Of a DNA stretch of 64,000 bases, positions 34,051 through 41,796 are shown piece after piece; positions within the stretch are counted from its first letter, which is position 1, and the number at the start of each line of letters is the position of its first letter. Both the position numbers and the translations under genes were made by a program. This DNA comes from Clostridium saccharobutylicum DSM 13864. Its GTDB lineage: Bacteria > Bacillota > Clostridia > Clostridiales > Clostridiaceae. The stretch covers positions 1,762,501 to 1,826,500 of the forward strand of contig NC_022571.1 of NCBI RefSeq assembly GCF_000473995.1, given 5' to 3'. The notes under the pieces are model-generated. The model ran no database searches. It was not told the origin of the DNA and worked only from the letters and a program-made list of their open reading frames with translations.

Positions 34051-34854
34051 ATGAAAAATGAAACAGTTATTTTAATTACAGGATGTTCTACAGGGATTGG
34101 ACGAGAACTATGTAAGATTTTATCTGATAGAGGATATATAGTAGTTGCAACAGCTAGAAATGTGGAAAACTTGAAAGATTTGCCTGTATCATTAAAGTTG
34201 TCGTTAGATGTTACTAAAAAAGAATCTATTTCGCATGCAATAAATGAAGTTATATCGAGATTTCAAAGAATTGATATCCTGGTAAATAATGCAGGTTACT
34301 CAATTAGAGGAGCTTTGGAAGAGATTAATGTAGAGAGTGCAAAAAATATGTTTGATGTGAATGTGTTTGGCATAATTAATATGATTCAAGATGTTGTTCC
34401 TATAATGCGTAAGAAAGGAGCTGGTAAGATTATAAATATCGGCTCGATTTCTGGAAAATTTGTTCGAGCGATTAATGGAGCATATTGTGCATCGAAATTT
34501 GCAGTTGAATAATTAAGTGATACATTACGTTTAGAATTACATAAATGTAATATTCAAACAACCGTTATTGAACCTGGACCAATAAAAACTAATTTTTTAA
34601 AAACTATGGCTGCGAACTCAAATGATCTTATGAGCAATTCAAATTCGTATTATTCAAGATTTTATGAATTTGATTCTAGATATAGAAAAAAGCAAAATTT
34701 AACAAGTTCTAAAGAAGCAGCAGAAACAATTGCTAATATAATTTTGAAAAAAAGGCTTAATGCTCGTTATAAAGTTGCGGTTCCATTCACGTATAACATA
34801 GTTGCACATTTACCAGATTTTCTAAGAGAATATATTATGAAAAAACGTAAATAG
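34051..34854 (+). pseudogene. SDR oxidoreductase interrupted by an in-frame TAA
   Basis: The frame encodes a classical short-chain dehydrogenase: cofactor loop TGCSTGIGREL, NNAGYS, active-site INIGSISGK and YCASKFAVE. An in-frame TAA (34510-34512) follows the catalytic YxxxK, then the same frame continues LSDTLRLELHKCN, EPGPIKTNF and so on to 34854 (total 267 codons with the stop). The C-terminal half has no ribosome-binding site of its own. The truncated 153-residue product would lack the substrate-binding part. A single AAA or GAA to TAA change explains it. Confidence 0.85.
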
Positions 34855-34910
34855 ATATAAATTATTCATATCCTATGAAGTTATAACGCAATACATAATC
34901 ATCTATATAA

Positions 34911-34954
34911 AACACCCCTAATGCTGCAATGAATATAAAAACATTAGGGGTGTT
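34911..34954. terminator. Hairpin, possible terminator after the SDR pseudogene
   Basis: AACACCCCTAATG pairs perfectly with CATTAGGGGTGTT (13 bp) across an 18-nt A-rich loop. It is followed directly by a family A element, not by a T-tract. Confidence 0.6.
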
Positions 34955-35051
34955 AAGGCACATTCAAATAAATAACAAGTCAATCTGCCAGCATGTTTTT
35001 TATCATGTTGCTTGGGTAAATTGGACCTGTTATTTATTTTGATATGATTAA
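34953..35051. repeat. Family A element, short form (A7)
   Basis: About 99 bp, left end TTAAGGCACATTC, right arm CCTGTTATTTATTTTGATAT with the last bases diverged. Confidence 0.7.
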
Positions 35052-35099
35052 ATTTCCTGTCATGGTATAGAAGTACTAAGTGTTTATATTAAGAAAAAA

Positions 35100-35216
35100 C
35101 TAACCTTGATTTACGCTGCTAACTTTATTATTACCTTTATTTCTATTATTTTTATTTTCATTTTGGTCAACATTACTCTTATTATTTTTATTCTTGTTAT
35201 ATTGAGAAGCACCCAT
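35100..35216 (-). CDS. Asn/Lys-rich small protein (38 aa)
   Basis: On the minus strand an ATG preceded by AAGGTGGTGAT opens a 38-codon ORF. It encodes MGASQYNKNKNN followed by Asn-, Lys- and Ser-rich sequence and ends VSSVNQG. Composition is extreme (about one third Asn), with no helix-forming stretch. It resembles small sporulation or coat peptides in style, but I cannot assign a family. A family A element ends ~20 bp upstream of the start, so its promoter may be inside that element. Confidence 0.55.
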   Translation of the reverse strand: MGASQYNKNKNNKSNVDQNENKNNRNKGNNKVSSVNQG

Positions 35217-35236
35217 TTAATTATCACCACCTTACT

Positions 35237-35466
35237 TTAGGCACAATCAAATAAATAACAAGTCCATTTGTTAGTCTATTTTCTATCAGAGGAAGCTCGA
35301 CTTGCATTCGCTCACTGAGTAAGCGATTCACACCAAATCATAGATTTGGGTTCCCTGCTCATCGGCAAAATACCATAATAGGCCTGCTATGATGGCACTT
35401 TGTCTCCTTGCCTGATAAAAAAATATCCATGGCAAATTGGACTTGTTATTTATTTTCATGTGCCTT
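35237..35466. repeat. Family A element, full long form (A8)
   Basis: 230 bp with ends TTAGGCACAATC and CATGTGCCTTA and the forward inner module (AAGCTCGACTTGCATTCGCT, CACTGAGTAAGCG, CCAAATCATAGATTTGG). Confidence 0.85.
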
Positions 35467-35604
35467 ATTTTTTATTATTCACGGAAAAAGTTTATGTTAT
35501 TCATAATAGTACAATAAATAAAAAATATAATTTCAGGCACATTTTGATTGTGCAATTAGTTATAGATACAGATTATAAAAATAAATTCAAATTTTGAAGT
35601 ATAT

Positions 35605-35830
35605 CTAAACTAGAAAGGAGCTATCTTCTTTTTCGGAGTGTTAAATTGATAATTGTGCTGTAGATATTTCTTCATTAGAAGTTATAACATTTTTGCTTGT
35701 CCTCCAGCTTGTCTGAGGAACATGCAGGAATGGAACAACTTCTGTTGTTAGAAATTCATAGTCTTTTTCGCTAGTAACCGAAACAAAACAGCAACATTTC
35801 TTTGGGTTAGTCACTACACAACTTTAAATT
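35605..35830. repeat. Family B element, diverged long form (B4)
   Basis: In reverse orientation it keeps GTAACCGAAACAAAA, TTGGGTTAGTCAC and the inner AATGGAACAACTTCTGTTG with TTAGAAGTTATAAC. The outer arms no longer pair well, so it looks decayed. Confidence 0.6.
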
Positions 35831-35910
35831 TCAACGTACTAACTGTATTTTTTACTATTAATTTCATAGTATTATAATTTACATAGTGAAGAAAATAGTA
35901 GTGGCATATA

Positions 35911-36142
35911 ATAAGGCACAATCAAAAAAATAATAAGCCCATCTGCCAGCCTATTTTCCATAGAGGAAGCTCGACTCGCATACGCTCACTGAGTAAGCGA
36001 TTCACACCAAATCATAGATTTGGGCTCTCTGCTCATCGGTAAAATGATATAATAGGCCCGCTATGATGGTATTTTACTCCCTTGTCTAATGAAAAATAGT
36101 CATGGCAGTTTTGGAGTTATTATCTATTTTCATGTGCATAAT
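35911..36142. repeat. Family A element, full long form (A9)
   Basis: About 232 bp, starting TAAGGCACAATC and ending CATGTGCATAA, with the same forward inner module as A8 and only scattered differences. Confidence 0.8.
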
Positions 36143-36171
36143 AAAATCTTAATTTAGGAGGTAAAAATGCT

Positions 36172-36276
36172 ATGAGTGAAAAAAAGGATTGTTCTTGTGC
36201 AAGTCAACAAGAAAAAGAAAAGAAAGCAAATAACTGTGGGGTTAAACATAGTAAAAAGACACATAAAAAAGATTAA
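36172..36276 (+). CDS. Small Cys/Lys-rich protein (34 aa)
   Basis: The ATG follows AGGAGG by about 10 bp. The 34-residue peptide starts MSEKKDCSCAS and ends VKHSKKTHKKD, with three Cys and two His that could bind metal, in a very basic background. It is boxed between family A copies (A9 upstream, A10 directly after the stop). I do not recognise the family; the clear ribosome-binding site is the main support. Confidence 0.55.
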   Translation: MSEKKDCSCASQQEKEKKANNCGVKHSKKTHKKD

Positions 36277-36278
36277 TA

Positions 36279-36318
36279 TTAAGGCACAATCAAAAAATAA
36301 CAAGTACATTTGCCTAAA
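36279..36318. repeat. Family A remnant (A10)
   Basis: About 40 bp: left end TTAAGGCACAATC, arm AATAACAAGTAC, then an abrupt TTTGCCTAA that may be the right end. It begins 3 bp after the small Cys/Lys-rich gene. Confidence 0.55.
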
Positions 36319-36339
36319 AACATGAATCATTAATATTTT

Positions 36340-36390
36340 AGCCTGAAGTAGAAATTATATTAAAAATAAATTTTTACTCCAGGCTTTTTA
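36340..36390 (+). terminator. Terminator-like hairpin, paralogous to the one at 41513
   Basis: AGCCTGAAGTA pairs with TACTCCAGGCT (one mismatch), then TTTTTA. The surrounding ~80 bp resemble 41505-41700. Confidence 0.7.
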
Positions 36391-36585
36391 TGATTATTGT
36401 GAAATTAATGATAAAATAAACTATAATTTAGATTATCTATTGTGGCATATATTGTTAATGAATTGTTGTGACTTAGTATGTAAAATGTGAATAATTAGGA
36501 TTTTAATTCATAAATATGTTATGCTATCATATGAGCGTCGTATATATAAATAAACTATAGATTAAATTTAAAATTTGAAATATAT

Positions 36586-36737
36586 TTAGGCACATGAAAA
36601 TAAATAATGAGTTTGGATATTTTTCATCAGGCAAGGAGACGAATTACCTTCATAGTTGACCTATTAGGAGAATTTGTCTATGTAGAATGATGAGACTAGG
36701 TCATTTAATAGACTTATTATTTTTTTATGTGCCTTAA
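36586..36737. repeat. Family A element, intermediate form (A11)
   Basis: 152 bp with ends TTAGGCACATG and TATGTGCCTTAA. The inner module is absent or replaced. Confidence 0.75.
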
Positions 36738-36741
36738 ACAC

Positions 36742-36818
36742 TAGAAATAAGCGATACTATCTAGCAATCGAGCAAAATAGTATCACTTCTTTCGGTAAAT
36801 TACATGCATAAGTTAGAG
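36742..36818. repeat. Family B mini-element (B5)
   Basis: Reverse orientation. Ends ACTAGAAAT and CATGCATAAGT with TTTCGGTAAATT. Arms AAGCGATACTAT and ATAGTATCACTT pair within this copy but differ from all other copies. Confidence 0.7.
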
Positions 36819-36850
36819 TTGAATTATCATTAAAGAGATTGGAGTTAATT

Positions 36851-37990
36851 ATGAAAGTTAATGTTTTTTTACCTAAATATATGGAGGAGTTTAAATGTGT
36901 AAGCTCAAGCTGCACTGATACTTGTTGTGCAGGATGGGATATAAATATAGATGAAGATACATATAACAAGTACATTAATAGTACTGGAGAAATGAAAAAA
37001 TTATTAGATGGAAAGTTTTTAGAAAATAAAGATGAACATGATTTCTTTAATCATGGGTTTATGATACTAAAAGATGAAAACAGATGTCCGTTTTTAAATT
37101 CAAATATGCTTTGTGATATACATGGAGGAGTTGGAGAAGAGAACCTATGCATAACTTGCAAGAGTTATCCTAGAGTTTTTAATATTGTAGATAATGTATA
37201 TGAAAAAAGTGGATTGCCTTCTTGTGAGGAAATATGTATTAGAGCATTTTTAAATAAGGAGAAAATGGAATTTGTTGAGCGTGAATGTGAACTTGATGAA
37301 AAAAATACTGAAATAAGAAGAATTATAGATAGTGAGGCTTTTGAAGGAACAGACAGTCTTCTTCAATATTTCTGGGATATAAGAGTGATTTCAATAAATA
37401 TCATTCAAGATAGAAACTATACTATAGAAGAGAGACTTAACATCCTTAGAAGTTTCTATGAACAAATTGAAAGTGCACATAAATCTAATGACTTTGACTG
37501 TATAGAAGAACTTTTAGAGGAATTCAATGATGGATTAGTAGACTATGATACTTTAAAAGGGTCAGCATTTAAGGAAAATGATGAATTTTATATGAGTATT
37601 GTAGAAGACAAACTTGTGAAAAATATAAGAAGTTTAAGATTACAAGCATGTGTAAATGAATATAAACAAGGAATTTTAAATCAAATTGATTTATGTGATC
37701 ATATAGAAAAATCTAAGTATTTCAGCCAATTAGAATGTTATTCTTATGTTTTTGAAAATTATTTAGTAAATCAAATTTTTAAGGACTTAATTCCTTTTAA
37801 TAAAGGAGAAAGTTTTATAAAAAGTATTAATGTACTTATTAATAGCTATAGGATAATAAAAGCATATATAATAGGAATTGCAATTAACTCTGAAGAAGAA
37901 ATAACAGAAATGTACATTATAAGAGTTATTCAATCTTTAAGTAAAGACATAGAGCATAATAAAGTTTTTAATGAGTTGCTAGAAAAATAA
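36851..37990 (+). CDS. fliB: FliB-family flagellin lysine N-methylase
   Basis: The ATG at 36851 has GGAG 8 bp upstream; 379 residues. The N-terminal Cys-rich region is diagnostic: CVSSSCTDTCCAGWDI near residues 12-27, then CPFL...CDIH and CITCKSYPR, a pattern that suggests a metal or Fe-S centre. FliB methylates surface lysines of flagellin in Salmonella; many clostridial homologues carry the name by similarity only. No flagellar gene is within the window, so the target here is uncertain. Confidence 0.85.
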   Translation: MKVNVFLPKYMEEFKCVSSSCTDTCCAGWDINIDEDTYNKYINSTGEMKKLLDGKFLENKDEHDFFNHGFMILKDENRCPFLNSNMLCDIHGGVGEENLCITCKSYPRVFNIVDNVYEKSGLPSCEEICIRAFLNKEKMEFVERECELDEKNTEIRRIIDSEAFEGTDSLLQYFWDIRVISINIIQDRNYTIEERLNILRSFYEQIESAHKSNDFDCIEELLEEFNDGLVDYDTLKGSAFKENDEFYMSIVEDKLVKNIRSLRLQACVNEYKQGILNQIDLCDHIEKSKYFSQLECYSYVFENYLVNQIFKDLIPFNKGESFIKSINVLINSYRIIKAYIIGIAINSEEEITEMYIIRVIQSLSKDIEHNKVFNELLEK

Positions 37991-38149
37991 ATATTATTAA
38001 GTAGTCAGTTATTTCATAATTTGTGTATAAAATAGGCTGTATCGAATTTTGGTTAACTATGGCATAAGTATGATTAATAGTTTGGATATCTACATATAAA
38101 CAAACTATTAATTAGATTCATAATTAAAAATATATTCTAAACTGTATTA

Positions 38150-38362
38150 GAAAGAAATGGTGTCCTTTTGTTGAGCGTTACATTGATAAAATGATTGTAG
38201 GATTTCTTCATCAAAAATTATCTTATTCTTGAATGTACTTAACTTGCTTAAGAAGCATGCAGGAATAGAAACAACTTTTGATATTAGAAATCCACAATCA
38301 TTTTATCTAATAACCGAAATAAAAAGAACACCATTTCTTTTTGTAAGTTACCACAGAATTTT
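38150..38362. repeat. Family B element, long form (B6)
   Basis: Reverse orientation. Outer arms AATGGTGTCCTTTTGTT and AACACCATT can pair; inner AGAAACAACTTTTGATATTA and AATAACCGAAATAAA are the family core. Confidence 0.65.
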
Positions 38363-38478
38363 AAATTTAAGTTATTTATCCATAAGTTAAACTATTTCTT
38401 TGAATATTATTGAATAAGAATAAATTATTAAAACTTATCTAACAATATATACTATAGGATTTATAGTTAAAAATGACG

Positions 38479-38546
38479 TAAATCACGTGAAAATAAATAA
38501 CAAGTGCAATACAACTGGAATTGTTATTTATTTGAATGCGTTTTGA
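38479..38546. repeat. Family A element, compact form (A12)
   Basis: About 68 bp: TAAATCACGTGAAAATAAAT at left, AATTGTTATTTATTTGAATG at right, nearly fully self-complementary. Confidence 0.7.
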
Positions 38547-38588
38547 GATTATAAATATTGTTTTATATAAATTATTTAAGATAAGGAG

Positions 38589-40226
38589 ATGTTATTTATT
38601 GATATTCGTAATGTTCAACGTGAAGAAATAGAAAATATTTATGGTAAGATAAGTCCTTTTGAATTTAAAGATAAATTGATTAAACTTGCAGAAGGTCAGA
38701 GGGTAAAGAGTGCTCATACATTACTAGACGCAGGAAGGGGGAATCCAAATTGGACTGCAGCAACACCAAGAGAAGCTTTTTTTGCCTTTGGTATTTTTGC
38801 GGTAGAGGAAACAAGGAGAACGTGGAATGATGGTGATTTAGCTGGTATGCCAAGAAAAGATGGTATTGCAGAAAGGCTCTATGATTATTTAGAAAGTCAT
38901 AAAGAGATGCCAGGAGTAACACTTATAAAAGATATAATTGATTATGGAATTAAACGTGAAGGTTTTGATCCTGACAAGTGGGTATTTGAACTTACTGATG
39001 CGATTATTGGAGATAATTATCCTGTACCTGATAGGATGCTTACTCATATTGAAAGAATTGTCCATGAATATCTTGTTCAAGAATTATGTTATAACAAGCC
39101 ACCGGTAGGTAGATTTAATATTTTTGCTGTTGAAGGAGCTACAGCAGCAATGTGTTATGTATTTGATAGTTTAATAGCTAATGAATTATTAGCAAGAGGG
39201 GATAAAATAGCACTAATGGTTCCTGTTTTTACCCCTTATCTTGAAATACCACATCTACCTCGTTATAACTTTGAGGTTGTACATATTAATGCAGCAGAGT
39301 TAACAGAAGATGGAACACATACTTGGCAATATCCTGAAAGTGAGATTAACAAGCTTAAGGATTCAAGTATAAAAGCATTGTTTGTTGTTAATCCTAGTAA
39401 TCCTCCTTCTGTTGCAATGAAGCCTGAATGCGTTCAAAAATTAGTGGATATAGTACAAAATGATAACCCTGATTTAATGATTATTTCAGATGATGTATAT
39501 AGTACTTTTGTAAATAATTTTCGATCACTTATGGCTGATTTGCCTTATAACACAATAGGAGTTTATTCATTTTCAAAATATTTTGGAGTAACTGGCTGGC
39601 GTTTAGGAACAATTGTGCTTTATGAAAAAAATGTTTTTGATAAATTATTAAAAGAACTACAAGAAGATAAAAAAGTTGAGTTGAGGCAGCGTTATGGAGC
39701 ACTTTCTACTAGTCCTGATGAAATATCATTCATAGATAGAATAGTAGCAGATAGTCGACAAGTTGCGTTAAATCATACTGCAGGATTATCAACACCTCAG
39801 CAGGTTCAAATGGCTTTCTTTTGTGCTTTTGCTTTGCTTGATAAGGAAAATAAATATAAGAATCAAACAAAGGAAATTTGTAGACGAAGACAAAAGCTTT
39901 TATTTGATGGGTTAGGTTTAGATCTAAGAAAAGATCCATATGATGCCGCATATTATACAGAATTTGATTTGCTAGAATGGGCTACTTGTTATTATGGAAA
40001 AGAATTTGGTGAGTATTTACAAAAACAATATAAACCTGTAGATATTTTATATAGATTAGCAGAGGAATCTTCTATTGTATTGTTAAGTGGCGGTGGATTC
40101 CAAGGACCTGAATGGTCTATTAGAATATCTTTAGCAAATCTAAAGGATGATGCTTATTCAAAAATTGGAGAAGCGCTTCACAAAATATTAGAAGAATATG
40201 TTGAGTCGTGGAAACAATTAAATTAA
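38589..40226 (+). CDS. Aspartate 4-decarboxylase (PLP-dependent)
   Basis: The 545-residue protein has the length and landmarks of the bifunctional aspartate aminotransferase/4-decarboxylase: an N-terminal extension with ISPFEFKDKLIKLA, GRGNPNW, FAVEGATAAM, VVNPSNPPS, SDDVYSTF, and the PLP lysine in SFSKYFGVTGWRLG. It converts L-aspartate to L-alanine and CO2, which consumes a proton and can support acid tolerance. No AspT antiporter gene is adjacent. The start is odd: AAGGAG abuts the ATG with no spacing; the in-frame ATT at 38598 has normal spacing. Confidence 0.9.
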   Translation: MLFIDIRNVQREEIENIYGKISPFEFKDKLIKLAEGQRVKSAHTLLDAGRGNPNWTAATPREAFFAFGIFAVEETRRTWNDGDLAGMPRKDGIAERLYDYLESHKEMPGVTLIKDIIDYGIKREGFDPDKWVFELTDAIIGDNYPVPDRMLTHIERIVHEYLVQELCYNKPPVGRFNIFAVEGATAAMCYVFDSLIANELLARGDKIALMVPVFTPYLEIPHLPRYNFEVVHINAAELTEDGTHTWQYPESEINKLKDSSIKALFVVNPSNPPSVAMKPECVQKLVDIVQNDNPDLMIISDDVYSTFVNNFRSLMADLPYNTIGVYSFSKYFGVTGWRLGTIVLYEKNVFDKLLKELQEDKKVELRQRYGALSTSPDEISFIDRIVADSRQVALNHTAGLSTPQQVQMAFFCAFALLDKENKYKNQTKEICRRRQKLLFDGLGLDLRKDPYDAAYYTEFDLLEWATCYYGKEFGEYLQKQYKPVDILYRLAEESSIVLLSGGGFQGPEWSIRISLANLKDDAYSKIGEALHKILEEYVESWKQLN

Positions 40227-40888
40227 TAATAAAGATTGTATAATACATATAGAAAGAATTTAGTTTATTACATTTAATTGTTTATGTTGAATGTAATGAA
40301 AATACTTAAAGTAAATTTAGAGTTGAGTTTCAATTTTTAGACAAGGAAATTTTTCATTTTTACTATTAATTTCATGGTATTATAATTGTTTTATTGAATA
40401 AAATACTAGTGTGATATTATAATTAAATTCTTTCTTTTAAATATGAATAGCTGTTATGAGAAAAAACAGTATTGATTTTATGCAAGAAAATCAGAAAAGG
40501 AAAGAAAATAATTATGTCATTAATTAAAAAGATATATAAAAAGATTGATATTAAGATTAATTTATATGCCTAAAAGAAAAATTAATCTCTATATTTTAAT
40601 GGATTTTTGTAGCTGTAAGTATATTTTGGGTAATCTAATTAATTATGGTAATATATACATGTATACTTTAGATGAAATATAGTGTATAATACAATAAATT
40701 TATGAATGTTTAAAATAACATTTATGATGTATTATATTAAGAATTATCTTACAAATTTTTTTAATAATTTAATCATTCATAAATTTAAAATTTTAAAGGA
40801 TTAAATAAATATAATAAAAAAAGGTTGCTATTTAAAATAAAAGCTGTTATAATAAACCTTGTAATAAAGAAGGTTTTTATATAGAGAT
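40227..40888. other. Long AT-rich gap
   Basis: No supported gene in ~660 bp. A 19-codon ORF (40514-40573, starting MSLIKKIYKK) has only a weak GGAAAG upstream and I leave it uncalled. The final part is the leader of zinc-ribbon gene 2, which resembles 31020-31130. Confidence 0.5.
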
Positions 40889-40958
40889 GTGCATTTCTCC
40901 TTTTAGAGAATTATATTGATCGATATTAATCTTTGATTTTAGAAGGAGGAATTTTAAT
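40889..40958 (+). promoter_or_regulatory. Structured leader of zinc-ribbon gene 2
   Basis: CTCCTTTT (40897-40904) pairs with AGAAGGAG (40941-40948) at the ribosome-binding site through one G-T pair. The inner AGAATTATAT/ATATTAATCT pairing is identical to copy 1. Conservation is much higher than in neighbouring non-coding DNA. Confidence 0.6.
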
Positions 40959-41114
40959 ATGGAAGATAAGACTTTAGTATGTAAAGATTGTGGAAAAGAA
41001 TTTGTTTTCACAACTGGAGAACAAGAATTCTACAAAGAAAAAGGATTCGATAACGAACCTGTAAGATGTCCAGATTGTAGAAGAGCTAGAAAACAACAAA
41101 ATAACAGAAGATAG
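40959..41114 (+). CDS. Small zinc-ribbon protein, copy 2 (51 aa)
   Basis: Near-identical to the product at 31131: CKDCGKE instead of CKDCGNE, with the same second pair CPDCRRARKQ and the same basic tail. DNA differences from copy 1 are mostly at third codon positions, so selection has kept the protein. Leader and terminator are also conserved; the whole ~310-bp transcription unit appears duplicated about 9.8 kb apart. Function unknown. Confidence 0.85.
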   Translation: MEDKTLVCKDCGKEFVFTTGEQEFYKEKGFDNEPVRCPDCRRARKQQNNRR

Positions 41115-41128
41115 TTTTGGTTGTTTTA

Positions 41129-41160
41129 AGAGTTATAAGGTTTTCTTATAACTCTTTTTT
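41129..41160 (+). terminator. Terminator of zinc-ribbon gene 2
   Basis: AGAGTTATAAG / CTTATAACTCT, then TTTTTT, as after copy 1. Confidence 0.9.
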
Positions 41161-41512
41161 ATTCTTTACGAAATTATAATGAATTGAAATTTGTGGATGA
41201 TTTTTGAAGTGTCAGAAACACATAGTCTGCGAAGCAGATTTTCTTGATTATATTATTTAAGAATACAAAGAGTGTAAAATAGGTGATAGAAATGATAGAT
41301 ATTTAAAACACTTTATTTTTATAAAAGTTTTAATAAGGTGTGGGTTCCTAAGTAGTTAATCCCTGAAAGCTGCTTTCCAAAGCAATAATAATTAATATAT
41401 TATTATTAACATTACAATACAGATATTCGTTTGTTTATATTTAGAAAGCATTATTTAGGCAAATAAAAATTTCGATTAAATGCTGATAAAAATTAGAGTT
41501 TGTAAATATTTT

Positions 41513-41563
41513 AACCTAAAGTAGAAATTTATTTAAAATATATTTCTATTTTAGGTTTTTATA
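41513..41563 (+). terminator. Terminator-like hairpin, paralogous to the one at 36340
   Basis: AACCTAAAGTAGAAAT pairs with ATTTCTATTTTAGGTT, followed by TTTTA. Confidence 0.75.
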
Positions 41564-41564
41564 T

Positions 41565-41655
41565 TAGATACATGAAAGAAAATAACAAGTCCAAAATGTC
41601 ATGATGAAAAATAGGTTTGACAGATGGAATTGTTATTTTTTTGTTTGTACCTAAT
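41565..41655. repeat. Family A element (A13)
   Basis: About 90 bp: ATTAGATACATGAAAG at left, ATTGTTATTTTTTTGTTTGT and ACCTAAT at right. It interrupts a segment that is continuous at 36.3 kb. Confidence 0.7.
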
Positions 41656-41796
41656 TTACTATTATTATAAAATTAATGGTAAAATAAAGTATGGATAATT
41701 AAAAATAGAAAATATATTATGTACAAAATAAATAAAATTGATCAGTGTACAAGCGGTTTAACAGTAACTAAAGCTAAAAAAGAATGGGGATGTCTT

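Larger units (their letters stand above)
35467..36171. other. Repeat-filled gap
   Basis: This 705-bp stretch has no supported gene. It holds family B copy B4 (35605-35830) and family A copy A9 (35911-36142), joined by AT-rich sequence. The small ORF at 36172 starts after A9. Confidence 0.7.
37991..38588. other. Gap with hairpin and two repeats
   Basis: Contains a 12-bp hairpin (ATTAATAGTTTG / CAAACTATTAAT, 38073-38112, no T-tract), family B copy B6 and family A copy A12. No gene is seen. Confidence 0.7.
41161..41796. other. Gap before the sigma-54 activator
   Basis: Contains the terminator-like hairpin at 41513-41563 and family A copy A13 (41565-41655). It has no gene. The part from 41500 on resembles 36330-36430, which lacks a repeat at the matching position. 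Confidence 0.65.

Noticed and set aside
34510-34512. Programmed stop-codon readthrough in the SDR gene
   Set aside because: No readthrough context is known to me here, neighbouring genes are also broken, and a simple nonsense mutation explains it better.
35400-35597. ORF at the end of element A8
   Set aside because: It reads through the repeat and has no ribosome-binding site or recognisable protein features.
36839-36850. TTG start for the FliB gene
   Set aside because: It overlaps the GGAG that serves the ATG at 36851.
40514-40573. 19-codon ORF starting MSLIKKIYKK
   Set aside because: Only a weak upstream GGAAAG, very short and Lys/Ile-rich, as expected by chance in AT-rich DNA.
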